Source of the DNA: Bacteroidota bacterium
GTDB lineage: Bacteria; Bacteroidota; Bacteroidia; Cytophagales; Cyclobacteriaceae
DNA length: 16,763 nucleotides
Direction: 5' to 3'
Assembly: GCA_003242315.1 (NCBI GenBank)
Contig: QGUY01000061.1
Span: 1 to 16,763, forward strand
The position numbers were made by a program, and so were the translations under genes. The notes under the pieces are model-generated. The model did not search any database. It saw nothing but the letters and a program-made list of their open reading frames with translations, and was not told the origin of the DNA. This document shows, piece by piece, positions 7,290 to 14,835 of this stretch (its first letter is position 1; every line of letters begins with the position of its first letter).

Positions 7290-8216
7290 ATGAAAAGAAG
7301 AAATGTCCTCAAGACCGTTGCTGCCGCGACTGGCCTCAGTCTGGCAGGGACGCTTCCCTATCCCACCAGCGCCGCCTCTGCGCGCCGTAAGGATCAAAAA
7401 TTCAAGTTCTGTCTTAATACCAGCACGATCAGCGGCCAACGGCTGGGCGTTGAGAAGTACATTGAAATCACTGCCCGAGCAGGCTACGACGCCATCGAAG
7501 TATGGATCGGCGACCTGAGAGCGTATATGGACCAAGGAAAAACCCTGGCTGCTCTTAAGAAGCTGGCTTCCGATGCCGGATTGGAAATTGTGAATGCGAT
7601 TGGATTCGCAGCATGGATGACGGATGATGACGAAAAGCGTAAAGCTGGGGTTGCCCAATTAAAAGAAGAAATGGAAATCATGGCGGCGTTGGGTTGCACG
7701 CGCATCGCAGCACCAGCAGCTGGAGTGACTTCCCCTCCCGATCTGTACAAAGCGGGAGAACGATACAAAGCGATACTGGAATTGGGAAGACAGACCGGCG
7801 TTACACCACAACTGGAGGTGTGGGGTGCCTCTCCGTTTAACCATCTCGGCCAGGCGCTAATGGTAGCTGCCGTTGCCAATGACCCCGATGCGCACATTCT
7901 TGCCGACGTATATCACCTTCACAGAGGTAATTCAGGCTTCGACTGCATGAAGCTGCTCGATGGCAAAGCAGTTGATATCTTTCACATGAACGACTATCCC
8001 GGACCCATTCCGCGTGAACAACTTCAGGATAAGGATCGCATTTACCCCGGGGATGGCGTAGCACCGTTGAAGGTAGTGCTCACCCATCTCAAGAACATGA
8101 CCGGTACCAAGATTCTATCTCTGGAATTGTTCAATCGCGACTACTGGCAACAGGATCCGCTCACTGTCGCGAAGACAGGACTTGAAAAAATGCGCAGCGT
8201 GGTTGCCCAGGTGTAG
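7290..8216 (+). CDS. Exported sugar phosphate isomerase/epimerase-like TIM barrel (xylose isomerase-like)
   Basis: The 308 residues begin with a Tat-type signal (KRRNVLK, then a hydrophobic stretch to about residue 30). The mature part is an AP-endonuclease-2/xylose-isomerase-like TIM barrel. Probable divalent-metal ligands are Glu176 (LEVWG), Asp206 and His209 (ADVYHLH), His232 (FHMND) and Glu279 (LSLELF). IYPGDGVAPL (251-260) is a family hallmark. Members isomerise, epimerise or dehydrate sugars and keto-sugars. Tat-exported members often accompany Gfo/Idh/MocA oxidoreductases and DUF1080 proteins, where some act on 3-keto-glycosides. Such partners are present elsewhere in the window. The gene lies 81 bases after the MBL gene, so it may be co-transcribed or have its own promoter. 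It converges on the MFS gene with a 9-base gap. Confidence 0.9.
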   Translation: MKRRNVLKTVAAATGLSLAGTLPYPTSAASARRKDQKFKFCLNTSTISGQRLGVEKYIEITARAGYDAIEVWIGDLRAYMDQGKTLAALKKLASDAGLEIVNAIGFAAWMTDDDEKRKAGVAQLKEEMEIMAALGCTRIAAPAAGVTSPPDLYKAGERYKAILELGRQTGVTPQLEVWGASPFNHLGQALMVAAVANDPDAHILADVYHLHRGNSGFDCMKLLDGKAVDIFHMNDYPGPIPREQLQDKDRIYPGDGVAPLKVVLTHLKNMTGTKILSLELFNRDYWQQDPLTVAKTGLEKMRSVVAQV

Positions 8217-8225
8217 GCCATACGC

Positions 8226-9365
8226 TCAAGCTTTCGCACTCCGTTTAAAGAAGAGTCGCGAGACGGGAATCATCATCAATCCCGCCACACCAAACGTGAT
8301 GAATGCGATCCGCAAGTCAAACGCGTGGGCAAGGTAACCCACCAGTGGTGGACCTATGAATACCCCTACGATTCCATAGGTCGCGACAATAGAGATGGTG
8401 ACCGGTGGCGAGTATTTCTCCACCGTCGACGCCAGCAGGAACGTCATAGGCACTATTGCCGCAGTGCCGAGTCCTACAAGACAAAAGCCGATCAGGCAAA
8501 TCCAGAACGTGGGGAAGAGGACCGAGATCGTGATGCCTGCAACAATCAGCATGGCGCTGAATGTGAAGGTTGGCCTCATGCCTATCTGTTCGACAAACCA
8601 ATCCGTGGCAAAGCGAGACAGGGCCATGCAGATCATGAACGTAAGGTATCCAAGTGTGAAGAGCTCAACGCCTACCACCTCTCTGAAGTAGACACTGTTC
8701 CAGTCGAACATTCCTCCCTCACAAATTGAAGCAAGGAATATCAGCAAACCCAGTAAAACGATTAATGGTTCGGGTTTGCCGAACATGAGCTTGTTAGGAG
8801 TTGTCGACTTGTCGTTACGGAGAATGTGCGGGTAGGCAACAGCGCCTGCTATTAATGCGATCAGGCAGATCGTGAGCATGTGCCATTGCAGGGCAACGTC
8901 ATGCGCTACAAACAGGGTGGACACACCAACGCTTGCGATTCCTCCCGTACTCCAAAGCCCATGAAATGAACCGAATATCTTTTTCTCAAACTGCTTCTGC
9001 AGGGAAAGTGCCTGAGCGTTAATGGCAATACCCAAAATACGGGAGTGGAATGCGAACAGACACATACCAACGCCAAGAACAAAAACTGAACGGGCCATCC
9101 CGATTACAATCAGGGACAGAGCCAGCATAACGAGGGCAGCGATCAACGGCCCCCGACTGTTATACCGAGAGACGAGCCACCCCGACACAGGAAGACCTGT
9201 GAGCGAACTGAATGGCATCAGCAACAACAAACTTCCCAGCTGAGCGTCGTTCAGGTCAAAGATGGTCTTGATCGTGGGTATTCGGGAAGTCCACGCAGCA
9301 AAACAGAATCCCGACAAAAAGAAGTAGACGCCTATAAAAATACGGTGCCGGGTTCTTTGGTCCAT
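8226..9365 (-). CDS. MFS transporter
   Basis: From ATG 9365 the protein has 379 residues, with the many long hydrophobic segments expected of a 12-helix MFS permease. The frame is open to 9467, but the extra 34 residues are polar, so the shorter start is chosen. A motif-A-like loop, GWLVSRYNSRGP, follows the second helix, and LSRFATDWFVEQIG is the equivalent in the second half. The sequence style (AAWTSRIPTIK near the start, NAQALSLQ in the middle) recalls the YbjJ-like branch, whose substrates are poorly known. It acts in the inner membrane. Within this locus it may carry a sugar or sugar acid released in the periplasm, which is inference from context. It is transcribed divergently from the SnoaL-like gene. 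Confidence 0.9.
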   Translation of the reverse strand: MDQRTRHRIFIGVYFFLSGFCFAAWTSRIPTIKTIFDLNDAQLGSLLLLMPFSSLTGLPVSGWLVSRYNSRGPLIAALVMLALSLIVIGMARSVFVLGVGMCLFAFHSRILGIAINAQALSLQKQFEKKIFGSFHGLWSTGGIASVGVSTLFVAHDVALQWHMLTICLIALIAGAVAYPHILRNDKSTTPNKLMFGKPEPLIVLLGLLIFLASICEGGMFDWNSVYFREVVGVELFTLGYLTFMICMALSRFATDWFVEQIGMRPTFTFSAMLIVAGITISVLFPTFWICLIGFCLVGLGTAAIVPMTFLLASTVEKYSPPVTISIVATYGIVGVFIGPPLVGYLAHAFDLRIAFITFGVAGLMMIPVSRLFFKRSAKA

Positions 9366-9465
9366 GAGCCACAAAAATCGTATTTTTATTTCGCACCGTT
9401 TAACAAATGTGTCCGCAGGGCCAACATTTTCAATACGCTCACGTAATATATTCCCTACGTTATAC

Positions 9466-9481
9466 AAGGTATTATTACCTT
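9466..9481. promoter_or_regulatory. Perfect inverted repeat just upstream of the SnoaL-like gene
   Basis: AAGGTA (9466-9471) and TACCTT (9476-9481) are exact inverted copies around a TTAT centre, ending 6 bases before the ATG at 9488. The site lies in the 122-base divergent region shared with the MFS gene. It could be an operator or a small mRNA hairpin close to the start codon. No dedicated regulator gene is nearby. Confidence 0.35.
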
Positions 9482-9487
9482 CAGGGC

Positions 9488-9904
9488 ATGAGAAAGCTTA
9501 GTTCTATAGTACTATTGGTGCTTGTTGCTGTATCAGCTTCATCAGCACAGTCGAAAGAAGAAAAGGCCGTAGCAGCCGCAATTGAACGCTTGACCCAGGC
9601 CATGCTCGATGGCGACAGGGTTGCCCTCGAAAGTCTTACCGCACCAGAGCTGTCGTACGGACACTCCAGCGGGCTGGTTGAAGACAGGAACGCTTTCATC
9701 GAAGCCCTTGCCACCGGGAAGTCGGATTTCAAGGAGATCAACCTGAAGAACCAGACCATTACGATTGCCGGTAACATCGCTATCGTTCGGCACGAAATGC
9801 ACGGCGAGTCCAATACGGGCCCGGTCAAGATTGGCATCCTGCTCGTCTGGAAGGGCAAAGGCGACAACTGGAAGCTGGTGGCTCGACAGGCCTATAAACT
9901 ATGA
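9488..9904 (+). CDS. Exported SnoaL/NTF2-like (DUF4440-type) protein
   Basis: This 138-residue protein has a signal peptide (about 1-20, ending ASSA before Gln21). The rest reads as a compact NTF2-like alpha+beta barrel: a helix with AAIERLTQAMLDGD, then LTAPELSYGHSSG, a strand-rich region, IAIVRHEMHGE, and the closing LLVWKGKGDNWKLVARQAYKL typical of DUF4440/SnoaL-like proteins. Such proteins can be small hydrolases, isomerases or ligand binders, and catalytic residues vary, so no reaction is assigned. The start at 9488 is chosen because the signal peptide begins there; the frame is open from 9407. It precedes the diheme cytochrome by 56 bases on the same strand and may be co-transcribed with it. 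Confidence 0.85.
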   Translation: MRKLSSIVLLVLVAVSASSAQSKEEKAVAAAIERLTQAMLDGDRVALESLTAPELSYGHSSGLVEDRNAFIEALATGKSDFKEINLKNQTITIAGNIAIVRHEMHGESNTGPVKIGILLVWKGKGDNWKLVARQAYKL

Positions 9905-9960
9905 CAACTTTCATCTCCTGAGAGTATCGCACCCTTAAAGTCTAACCCCCAAGTTTTTCT

Positions 9961-10944
9961 ATGAGACTAGCTCTTAAGATCGTCGGCACGTTGCTCATAC
10001 TTGCCGTGCTCACGGTTTCTGCAGTCATTGCCTATGTGGCGTTCGCTTTGCCCGATGTGGGCGAGCCAGAAGACCTGCAAATCGAGTATACCGCCGAACG
10101 GATTGAACGTGGTCGCTATCTCGCCCATTCGACAACCGTGTGTATGGATTGCCATTCCACGCGCGATTGGACGAAGTTTTCCGGACCAATAGCCCCTGGC
10201 ACACTTGGAATGGGGGGCGAACGATTCGACCAGACCGTTGGTATGCCCGGTGTGTTCTACGCACGGAACATAACGCCGGCAGGTATCGCGCGCTACACAG
10301 ACGGAGAACTCTTCCGCGTGATCACATCCGGAGTTACCAAAGAAGGCCGGGCCATGTTCCCTCTTATGCCGTACCCGTACTATGGGAGGATGGATCCGGA
10401 GGATATTTACTCTATTATCGCCTACCTCAGGACGTTGGAACCAATCGAAAACGCCGTGCCCGAATCTAAAGCTGATTTCCCCGTAAACTTAATTATCAAT
10501 ACCATTCCGCAACGGCCGTCTTTTTCGAAGAAACCTAACCCATCGGACCAAATTGCTTATGGGAAGTATCTGGTTAACGCCGCAGCATGTGTCGAGTGCC
10601 ACACCCCAGCCGAAAACGGTCAAATCGTAGCAGGGTTGGAGTTTGGAGGAGGCCGTGACTTCCGGTTCCCAGACGGTTCCGTAGTACGCTCATCCAATAT
10701 TACGCCTCATCCTACCAGCGGCATTGGTACATGGACTCTTGAAAACTTCCTGGCGCGATTCAGACAGTACTCTGATTCCACTTACGTCTCCAGGGACGTA
10801 CCCGCAGGAGAATTTAACACCCTTATGCCCTGGACCATGTATGCCCAGATGACCGATGAAGACCTTTCAGCGATCTATGCATACCTAAGGACGGTTCCTG
10901 CTATTGATAATACAGTTACTGTATGGACACCCGGAGGGAAGTGA
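9961..10944 (+). CDS. Membrane-anchored diheme cytochrome c
   Basis: The 327-residue protein starts with an uncleaved-looking hydrophobic anchor (about 5-30), which would place the rest in the periplasm. It contains two tandem cytochrome c domains. Heme-attachment sites are CMDCH (61-65) and CVECH (210-214). Each domain has the usual following segments: NITP (103-106 and 247-250), and a Met-Pro region (FPLMPYPYYGRM; NTLMPWTMYAQM with Met289 as a likely axial ligand) ahead of a closing helix with AYLR. This two-domain form resembles the cytochrome subunits that accept electrons from alcohol, aldehyde and sugar dehydrogenases. The PQQ-type dehydrogenase at 14836-16578 or another oxidoreductase may be the donor. 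It ends before the palindrome/repeat region. Confidence 0.93.
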   Translation: MRLALKIVGTLLILAVLTVSAVIAYVAFALPDVGEPEDLQIEYTAERIERGRYLAHSTTVCMDCHSTRDWTKFSGPIAPGTLGMGGERFDQTVGMPGVFYARNITPAGIARYTDGELFRVITSGVTKEGRAMFPLMPYPYYGRMDPEDIYSIIAYLRTLEPIENAVPESKADFPVNLIINTIPQRPSFSKKPNPSDQIAYGKYLVNAAACVECHTPAENGQIVAGLEFGGGRDFRFPDGSVVRSSNITPHPTSGIGTWTLENFLARFRQYSDSTYVSRDVPAGEFNTLMPWTMYAQMTDEDLSAIYAYLRTVPAIDNTVTVWTPGGK

Positions 10945-10982
10945 TTAGGGAGCCGATAGAAGATAAGGAGTAAGAAGAAGAT

Positions 10983-11019
10983 GTAGAGACGTTGCATGCA
11001 ACGTCTCTACTATTTTTTC
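10983..11019 (+). terminator. 28-bp perfect palindrome followed by T-run (repeat element/terminator)
   Basis: Positions 10983-11010 read identically on both strands: GTAGAGACGTTGCA followed by its exact complement, centred on GCATGC. A stretch with six consecutive T follows (11011-11019), so the plus strand has an intrinsic-terminator shape 38 bases after the cytochrome stop. The palindrome can fold on either strand and lies between convergent genes. From memory, closely similar palindromes with TAGAGACG/CGTCTCTA arms recur between genes in other bacteria, including cyanobacteria and Bacteroidota, so it may be a dispersed element used as a terminator. Confidence 0.75.
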
Positions 11020-11020
11020 A

Positions 11021-11062
11021 TGCCTGCTGCCCACTGCCTATAGTCAATTGCCTACTGCCACT
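11021..11062. repeat. Degenerate heptanucleotide tandem repeat, consensus TGCCTAC
   Basis: TGCC occurs at 11021, 11028, 11035, 11049 and 11056, all in register with a 7-base period. The one missing unit (11042-11048, AGTCAAT) has decayed. Six units in all fit a TGCCTAC-like consensus. The tract fills the space between the palindrome's T-run and the stop codon of the gene at 11065. Heptamer tracts of this kind are known as intergenic repeats in several bacterial groups. No function is known here. Confidence 0.7.
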
Positions 11063-11064
11063 GA

Positions 11065-12399
11065 TCACGCTGGCAACTTCCAGCCGTTGTGATACTCCGG
11101 CTTGATCAGCTTGTTCGCCTCCGCATTGTCGAATTTTCCGGTTTTGCTATCCCAGTAGATCTTCGTTCCGGTCTTGAAGGCGATGTTGCCCATGTGCGCG
11201 TTGATGGCGGCAACGCTTCCTGAACGAATGGGCGTGTTTAGCACGTCCTGACTGTTTTTCTTGACGGCCTCGATGAAGTTTTGTGTGTGCAGGTCGAGGT
11301 AGTTGAGCTCAGGCGGTTTAACATATGCTTCGATTGTTTCCATCTTGGGCTTGCCCGAAGCGGCATAGCCTTGCGCTTCACGTTCAACGATGACTTCATA
11401 TCCACCGCGGTTAACCACGAGTGTCCCATTGTTACCAATAAACGCGATGCCTTCTGACCTGCCGTAGGGACCATTGTCAATGCCCGTTGCATGTTCCCAC
11501 AACATGTTGAAGTCCTCGTACTGAAAGACAGCCTGCAACGTGTCGGGCGTTTCTGATGCATCATCAGGGTACGCGAGCTTTCCACCAGACGCCATCACAG
11601 AGATGGGCGCTTCGGCGTTCATGGCATAGAGGGCGATGTCGATCTCATGCACACCCCAGTCTGTCATCAGGCCGCCAGCGTAATCCCAGAACCATCGGAA
11701 GTTGAAGTGAAAGCGATTTTGGTTGAAGGGGCGCTCAGGTGCGGGGCCAAGCCAGAACTTGTAATCTACTCCAGCGGGCGGTTGACTGTCAGGAACGACC
11801 GGTACCGGCTTCATCCAGCCCTGATATGCCCAGACTTTCACGAGCCGAATCTTTCCCAGCACACCCGATCGTACAATTTCAAAAGCCTTGCGGTAGTGGG
11901 GACCGCTGCGTTGCCATTGACCGGCCTGAACCACTTTGCCGGTTTTCTCCTGAGCCTGAACCATAATCCGGGCCTCTTCGATGCTGTTTGCGATGGGTTT
12001 TTCAACATAGACGTGTTTGCCCGCGTTTACAGCATCTACCATCATGCGACAATGCCAGTGGTCGGGAGTTCCAATCACCACGGCGTCTACATCGCGGTCG
12101 TTTAGAAGTTCGCGATAGTCCTTATACGTCTTGGGTTTGTTGTTTCTAAGCTTTTTGTAATCATTCACCCGCTTTTGAACAACATTTTCATCCACATCAC
12201 AGATGGCCACCAGGTCAACATCGTTCATTTTCAGCAGGGAGGAGACGTTAGACCAGCCCATTCCATTGCAGCCGATCACGCCAATGTTGATTTTGTCAGC
12301 CAACATGCATCCGGCAGTTGCACTAAGGATGCCGGTTTGGGCCAAAATCGAGCCGGCTACCGCCGCCCCGGTACCCTTGATGAAGTTCCTGCGATTCAT
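11065..12399 (-). CDS. Tat-exported Gfo/Idh/MocA family oxidoreductase
   Basis: The 444-residue protein opens with a Tat signal (RRNFIKG, 3-9, then a hydrophobic stretch). Cys31 in TAGC could even be a lipidation site. The Rossmann motif GVIGCNGMG is at 40-48, followed by AICDVDE. TPDHWH (111-116) and EKP (133-135) mark the active site. WLGPAP (216-221), WDYAGG (238-243), His251 and Asp254 form the substrate-side signature. The C-terminal part (about 260-444) is the usual beta-sheet domain. An exported NAD(P) enzyme must carry its cofactor tightly bound, as in periplasmic glucose-fructose oxidoreductase of Zymomonas. Likely chemistry is oxidation or reduction of a sugar or glycoside, often at C3. 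It is divergent from the glycosidase-like gene with only 65 bases between starts, which suggests coupled expression. Confidence 0.95.
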   Translation of the reverse strand: MNRRNFIKGTGAAVAGSILAQTGILSATAGCMLADKINIGVIGCNGMGWSNVSSLLKMNDVDLVAICDVDENVVQKRVNDYKKLRNNKPKTYKDYRELLNDRDVDAVVIGTPDHWHCRMMVDAVNAGKHVYVEKPIANSIEEARIMVQAQEKTGKVVQAGQWQRSGPHYRKAFEIVRSGVLGKIRLVKVWAYQGWMKPVPVVPDSQPPAGVDYKFWLGPAPERPFNQNRFHFNFRWFWDYAGGLMTDWGVHEIDIALYAMNAEAPISVMASGGKLAYPDDASETPDTLQAVFQYEDFNMLWEHATGIDNGPYGRSEGIAFIGNNGTLVVNRGGYEVIVEREAQGYAASGKPKMETIEAYVKPPELNYLDLHTQNFIEAVKKNSQDVLNTPIRSGSVAAINAHMGNIAFKTGTKIYWDSKTGKFDNAEANKLIKPEYHNGWKLPA

Positions 12400-12464
12400 A
12401 TCGATTTTGTGTATTTTGTTGCTTACTCAAGAAAGGCAAAAGTTTTTGAATCCAGAACCCTCGC

Positions 12465-13427
12465 ATGAAAATATTCATCCCCGTCACCATTGTCCTCATT
12501 GCCGTTGCCTGTGGCGAACGCCGCCAGAAGGACCAGATTACGTTACCGCAGACGACCACCTATCCTGCTGAAATCCTTGAATTCGTGCCTTACGAAGACA
12601 ATCCCGTCTTCACGGGTGGAGGTCCGGGCGCCTGGGATGAAAGAATCCGCGAGCGCGGATATATCCTTCGCGAAGACAGTGTATATCATATGTGGTATAC
12701 CGGCTACCGCGAAGGTGCCGGAGAGGCTATGCACCTTGGATACGCTACATCGCCGGATGGCCTCAACTGGACACGCTACGAACATAACCCTATTCTAGAC
12801 TCCGGATGGGTGGAAGACATGATGGTGCTGAAGGAAGGCGACACTTACTACATGTTTGCTGAAGGAGAAAACGACATCTCGCACGTGCTCACCTCCACCG
12901 ACCGCGTGACATGGAAGGATCTTGGACCCCTCGAGATACTCAAGACTGATGGTCAACCCATTGAAGAAGGACCTTACGGAACGCCTACTGTGTGGGTTCA
13001 CCGCGGTACATGGTACCTTTACTACGAACGAAACGACGCCGGTATTTGGCTTGCGAAATCGCGGTCGCCGCTAACCTGGAAGAACGTGCAGGACGAACCC
13101 ATAATCCGCCCCGGACCGGAAGCTTACGACAAATATGGCCTCGCGGTAAATCAGATTATCAAATACAAGGGAAAGTACTATGCCTACTATCACGGGACAG
13201 CTTATGAAGATTGGCGCGAATGGTCCAGTTGCGTGGCCATCTCCGACGATCTCATCCATTGGACCAAGTATGAAAATAACCCCATCATGGGTGACAATAA
13301 ATCCAGTCCCATTCTCGTTCACGATGGCTTTCAGTATCGCCTTTACACCATGCACGACGAAGTGCATGTCCATTTCCCGCGTGACATTAACCAGATAAGA
13401 GCGCATGTGTCACCGCCATCCGAATAA
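12465..13427 (+). CDS. Five-bladed beta-propeller glycosidase-like lipoprotein (GH43/GH130-type fold)
   Basis: The 320-residue protein has a lipoprotein signal with Cys16 (IAVAC). The body shows propeller-blade repeats: SPDGLNWTRYEHNPI (96-110), SRSPLTWKNVQDEPI (199-213) and SDDLIHWTKYENNPI (260-274), alternating with YHMWYTG, TYYMFAEG, TWYLYYE, KYYAYYHG and YRLYTM strands. These marks are common to GH43, GH32, GH117 and GH130-like enzymes. Candidate acidic residues include Glu118/Asp119 (WVEDMM) and Glu168 (EEGPYGTP). The precise family cannot be fixed by eye, and the protein may be a glycoside hydrolase, a phosphorylase or an inactive propeller. It would sit on the outer side of a membrane, next to exported oxidoreductases, fitting glycan or glycoside breakdown. 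Confidence 0.82.
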   Translation: MKIFIPVTIVLIAVACGERRQKDQITLPQTTTYPAEILEFVPYEDNPVFTGGGPGAWDERIRERGYILREDSVYHMWYTGYREGAGEAMHLGYATSPDGLNWTRYEHNPILDSGWVEDMMVLKEGDTYYMFAEGENDISHVLTSTDRVTWKDLGPLEILKTDGQPIEEGPYGTPTVWVHRGTWYLYYERNDAGIWLAKSRSPLTWKNVQDEPIIRPGPEAYDKYGLAVNQIIKYKGKYYAYYHGTAYEDWREWSSCVAISDDLIHWTKYENNPIMGDNKSSPILVHDGFQYRLYTMHDEVHVHFPRDINQIRAHVSPPSE

Positions 13428-13484
13428 ATTTAGTTATGCGCAGCGTTCCTGTGCGATTATTTTGTAATCAAAAATCTTGACTGC

Positions 13485-14393
13485 ATGTATCACCGTTTGA
13501 AAAGCCTCACACTGCTACTGACTCTTACTATTGCTTACACGGCCGCAGGGCAGGAACGACCGCCAATGCCTGACGTCGTGGCCAAGGGTGCCACGCCTGT
13601 CTTGATTTCTTCTCAATTCAAATTCACTGAAGGACCAGCGGTGGATGCCAGGGGCAATGTTTACTTCACGGACCAGCCCAATGACCGCATCTGGAAATGG
13701 TCACCTCGTGAAGGGCTGTCGCTGTTCATGGAAGGTACTGGACGGTCTAATGGATTGTATTTCGATCGAAACGGTAACTTGATCGCATGTGCCGACCTGA
13801 ATAATGAGCTATGGTCAATCGCCCCAGACAAGACTGTGACTGTCCTGGTGCGCGACTTCGAAGGCAAGAAACTCAACGGTCCAAACGATGTATGGGTTCA
13901 CCCCAATGGGGGAATGTACTTTACAGACCCGTTCTTCAAACGCGATTATTGGGACCGCACTGAAAAAGAAATCGAGAGCGAAGATGTCTACTACCTGGCG
14001 CCCGATCGCAAAACGTTGCGGGTCGCCACTACCGGATTGGTAAAACCCAACGGTATCATTGGCACGCCCGATGGAAAAACATTGTACGTTGCTGACATTG
14101 GTGACGGTAAGACCTACGCCTACGATATTGAAGCAGATGGCAGCCTAACAAACGGCCGACTGCTCGCAGAAATGGGCTCTGATGGATTGACTATTGACAG
14201 CGAAGGCAATATTTATCTCACAGGGAGAGGTGTCACCGTGTTCAGTCCGGGCGGAGAAAAGCTCGGCGTCATCCCCATTCCCGAGGGATGGACGGCCAAT
14301 GTATGCTTTGGCGGAAAGGACATGAAGACGCTCTTTATAACGGCTTCAAAATCCGTTTACACGCTCAAAATGCGTGTTAAGGGCGTGCGATGA
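13485..14393 (+). CDS. Exported SMP-30/gluconolactonase-family lactonase
   Basis: The 302-residue protein has a signal peptide (about 1-22, ending TAAG). It is a six-bladed SMP-30 propeller with the expected metal-site residues: Glu49 (FTEGPA), Asn131/Asn134 in LNGPND, Asn189 (KPNGI) and Asp233 (GSDGL). RSNGLYFD and DVYYLAPD are further family segments. SMP-30 enzymes hydrolyse aldonolactones such as gluconolactone with Ca or Zn. In the periplasm this would open the lactone produced by a PQQ- or NAD-dependent sugar dehydrogenase, and genes for both are close by. It lies 57 bases after the glycosidase-like gene on the same strand. Confidence 0.93.
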   Translation: MYHRLKSLTLLLTLTIAYTAAGQERPPMPDVVAKGATPVLISSQFKFTEGPAVDARGNVYFTDQPNDRIWKWSPREGLSLFMEGTGRSNGLYFDRNGNLIACADLNNELWSIAPDKTVTVLVRDFEGKKLNGPNDVWVHPNGGMYFTDPFFKRDYWDRTEKEIESEDVYYLAPDRKTLRVATTGLVKPNGIIGTPDGKTLYVADIGDGKTYAYDIEADGSLTNGRLLAEMGSDGLTIDSEGNIYLTGRGVTVFSPGGEKLGVIPIPEGWTANVCFGGKDMKTLFITASKSVYTLKMRVKGVR

Positions 14394-14422
14394 GAAGCGC
14401 TCCAACCGTCCGGTAGGGTAAC

Positions 14423-14833
14423 GTGTCTAAGAACAAAACACCAAGACCGAAACCCGTGGCACGCGCTCTTTCCATCCTGTTTATGGCCGCCATCCTGGCC
14501 TGCTCATCTAACGACAACGATCTCAGGCAGGAAAGTCCTGCAATCGCCATTAAACGCGCTGCAGACTTTTGCGACAGTCCCAAGAGTGAAATGAAGTGGG
14601 TGTCGGACCTGATCGAATCCTCCAAGGACGATCCCGCCTTAGCCGGCCCGATCTATGCCTTTCGATCCAATGGCCAGGCTGTCTTCATGCACCAACCGTG
14701 GATCATGAGTTGTCTCGCCTGTATCCTGTACGACTGCGATGGCAATCGCCTCGACTCGCAGACCATTGACCAGGAGGCGCTCACGATGGGCTTTCAGAAT
14801 CTTACAAAAATTTATTACCCGGAAATGAAATGA
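14423..14833 (+). CDS. Small cysteine-containing lipoprotein of unknown function
   Basis: I do not recognise a characterised family. The 136 residues start at GTG 14423; an ATG at 14390 in the same frame is blocked by a TAG at 14414, and a later ATG (residue 21) would cut the signal. The signal is lipoprotein-type with the lipobox ILAC and Cys27. The mature part is about 110 residues, with Cys50 and a cluster Cys97-x-x-Cys100...Cys105 in a context SCLACILYDCDGN. The CxxC pair could form a disulfide or bind metal. It follows the SMP-30 gene by 29 bases and may be co-transcribed. It converges on the dehydrogenase gene with a 2-base gap. Confidence 0.75.
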   Translation: MSKNKTPRPKPVARALSILFMAAILACSSNDNDLRQESPAIAIKRAADFCDSPKSEMKWVSDLIESSKDDPALAGPIYAFRSNGQAVFMHQPWIMSCLACILYDCDGNRLDSQTIDQEALTMGFQNLTKIYYPEMK

Positions 14834-14835
14834 CG

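Noticed and set aside
9366..9410. TTTG ... GATTTTTG on the minus strand upstream of the MFS gene as a promoter
   Set aside because: The spacer is about 24 bases and the -7 box imperfect, outside the usual Bacteroidota pattern.
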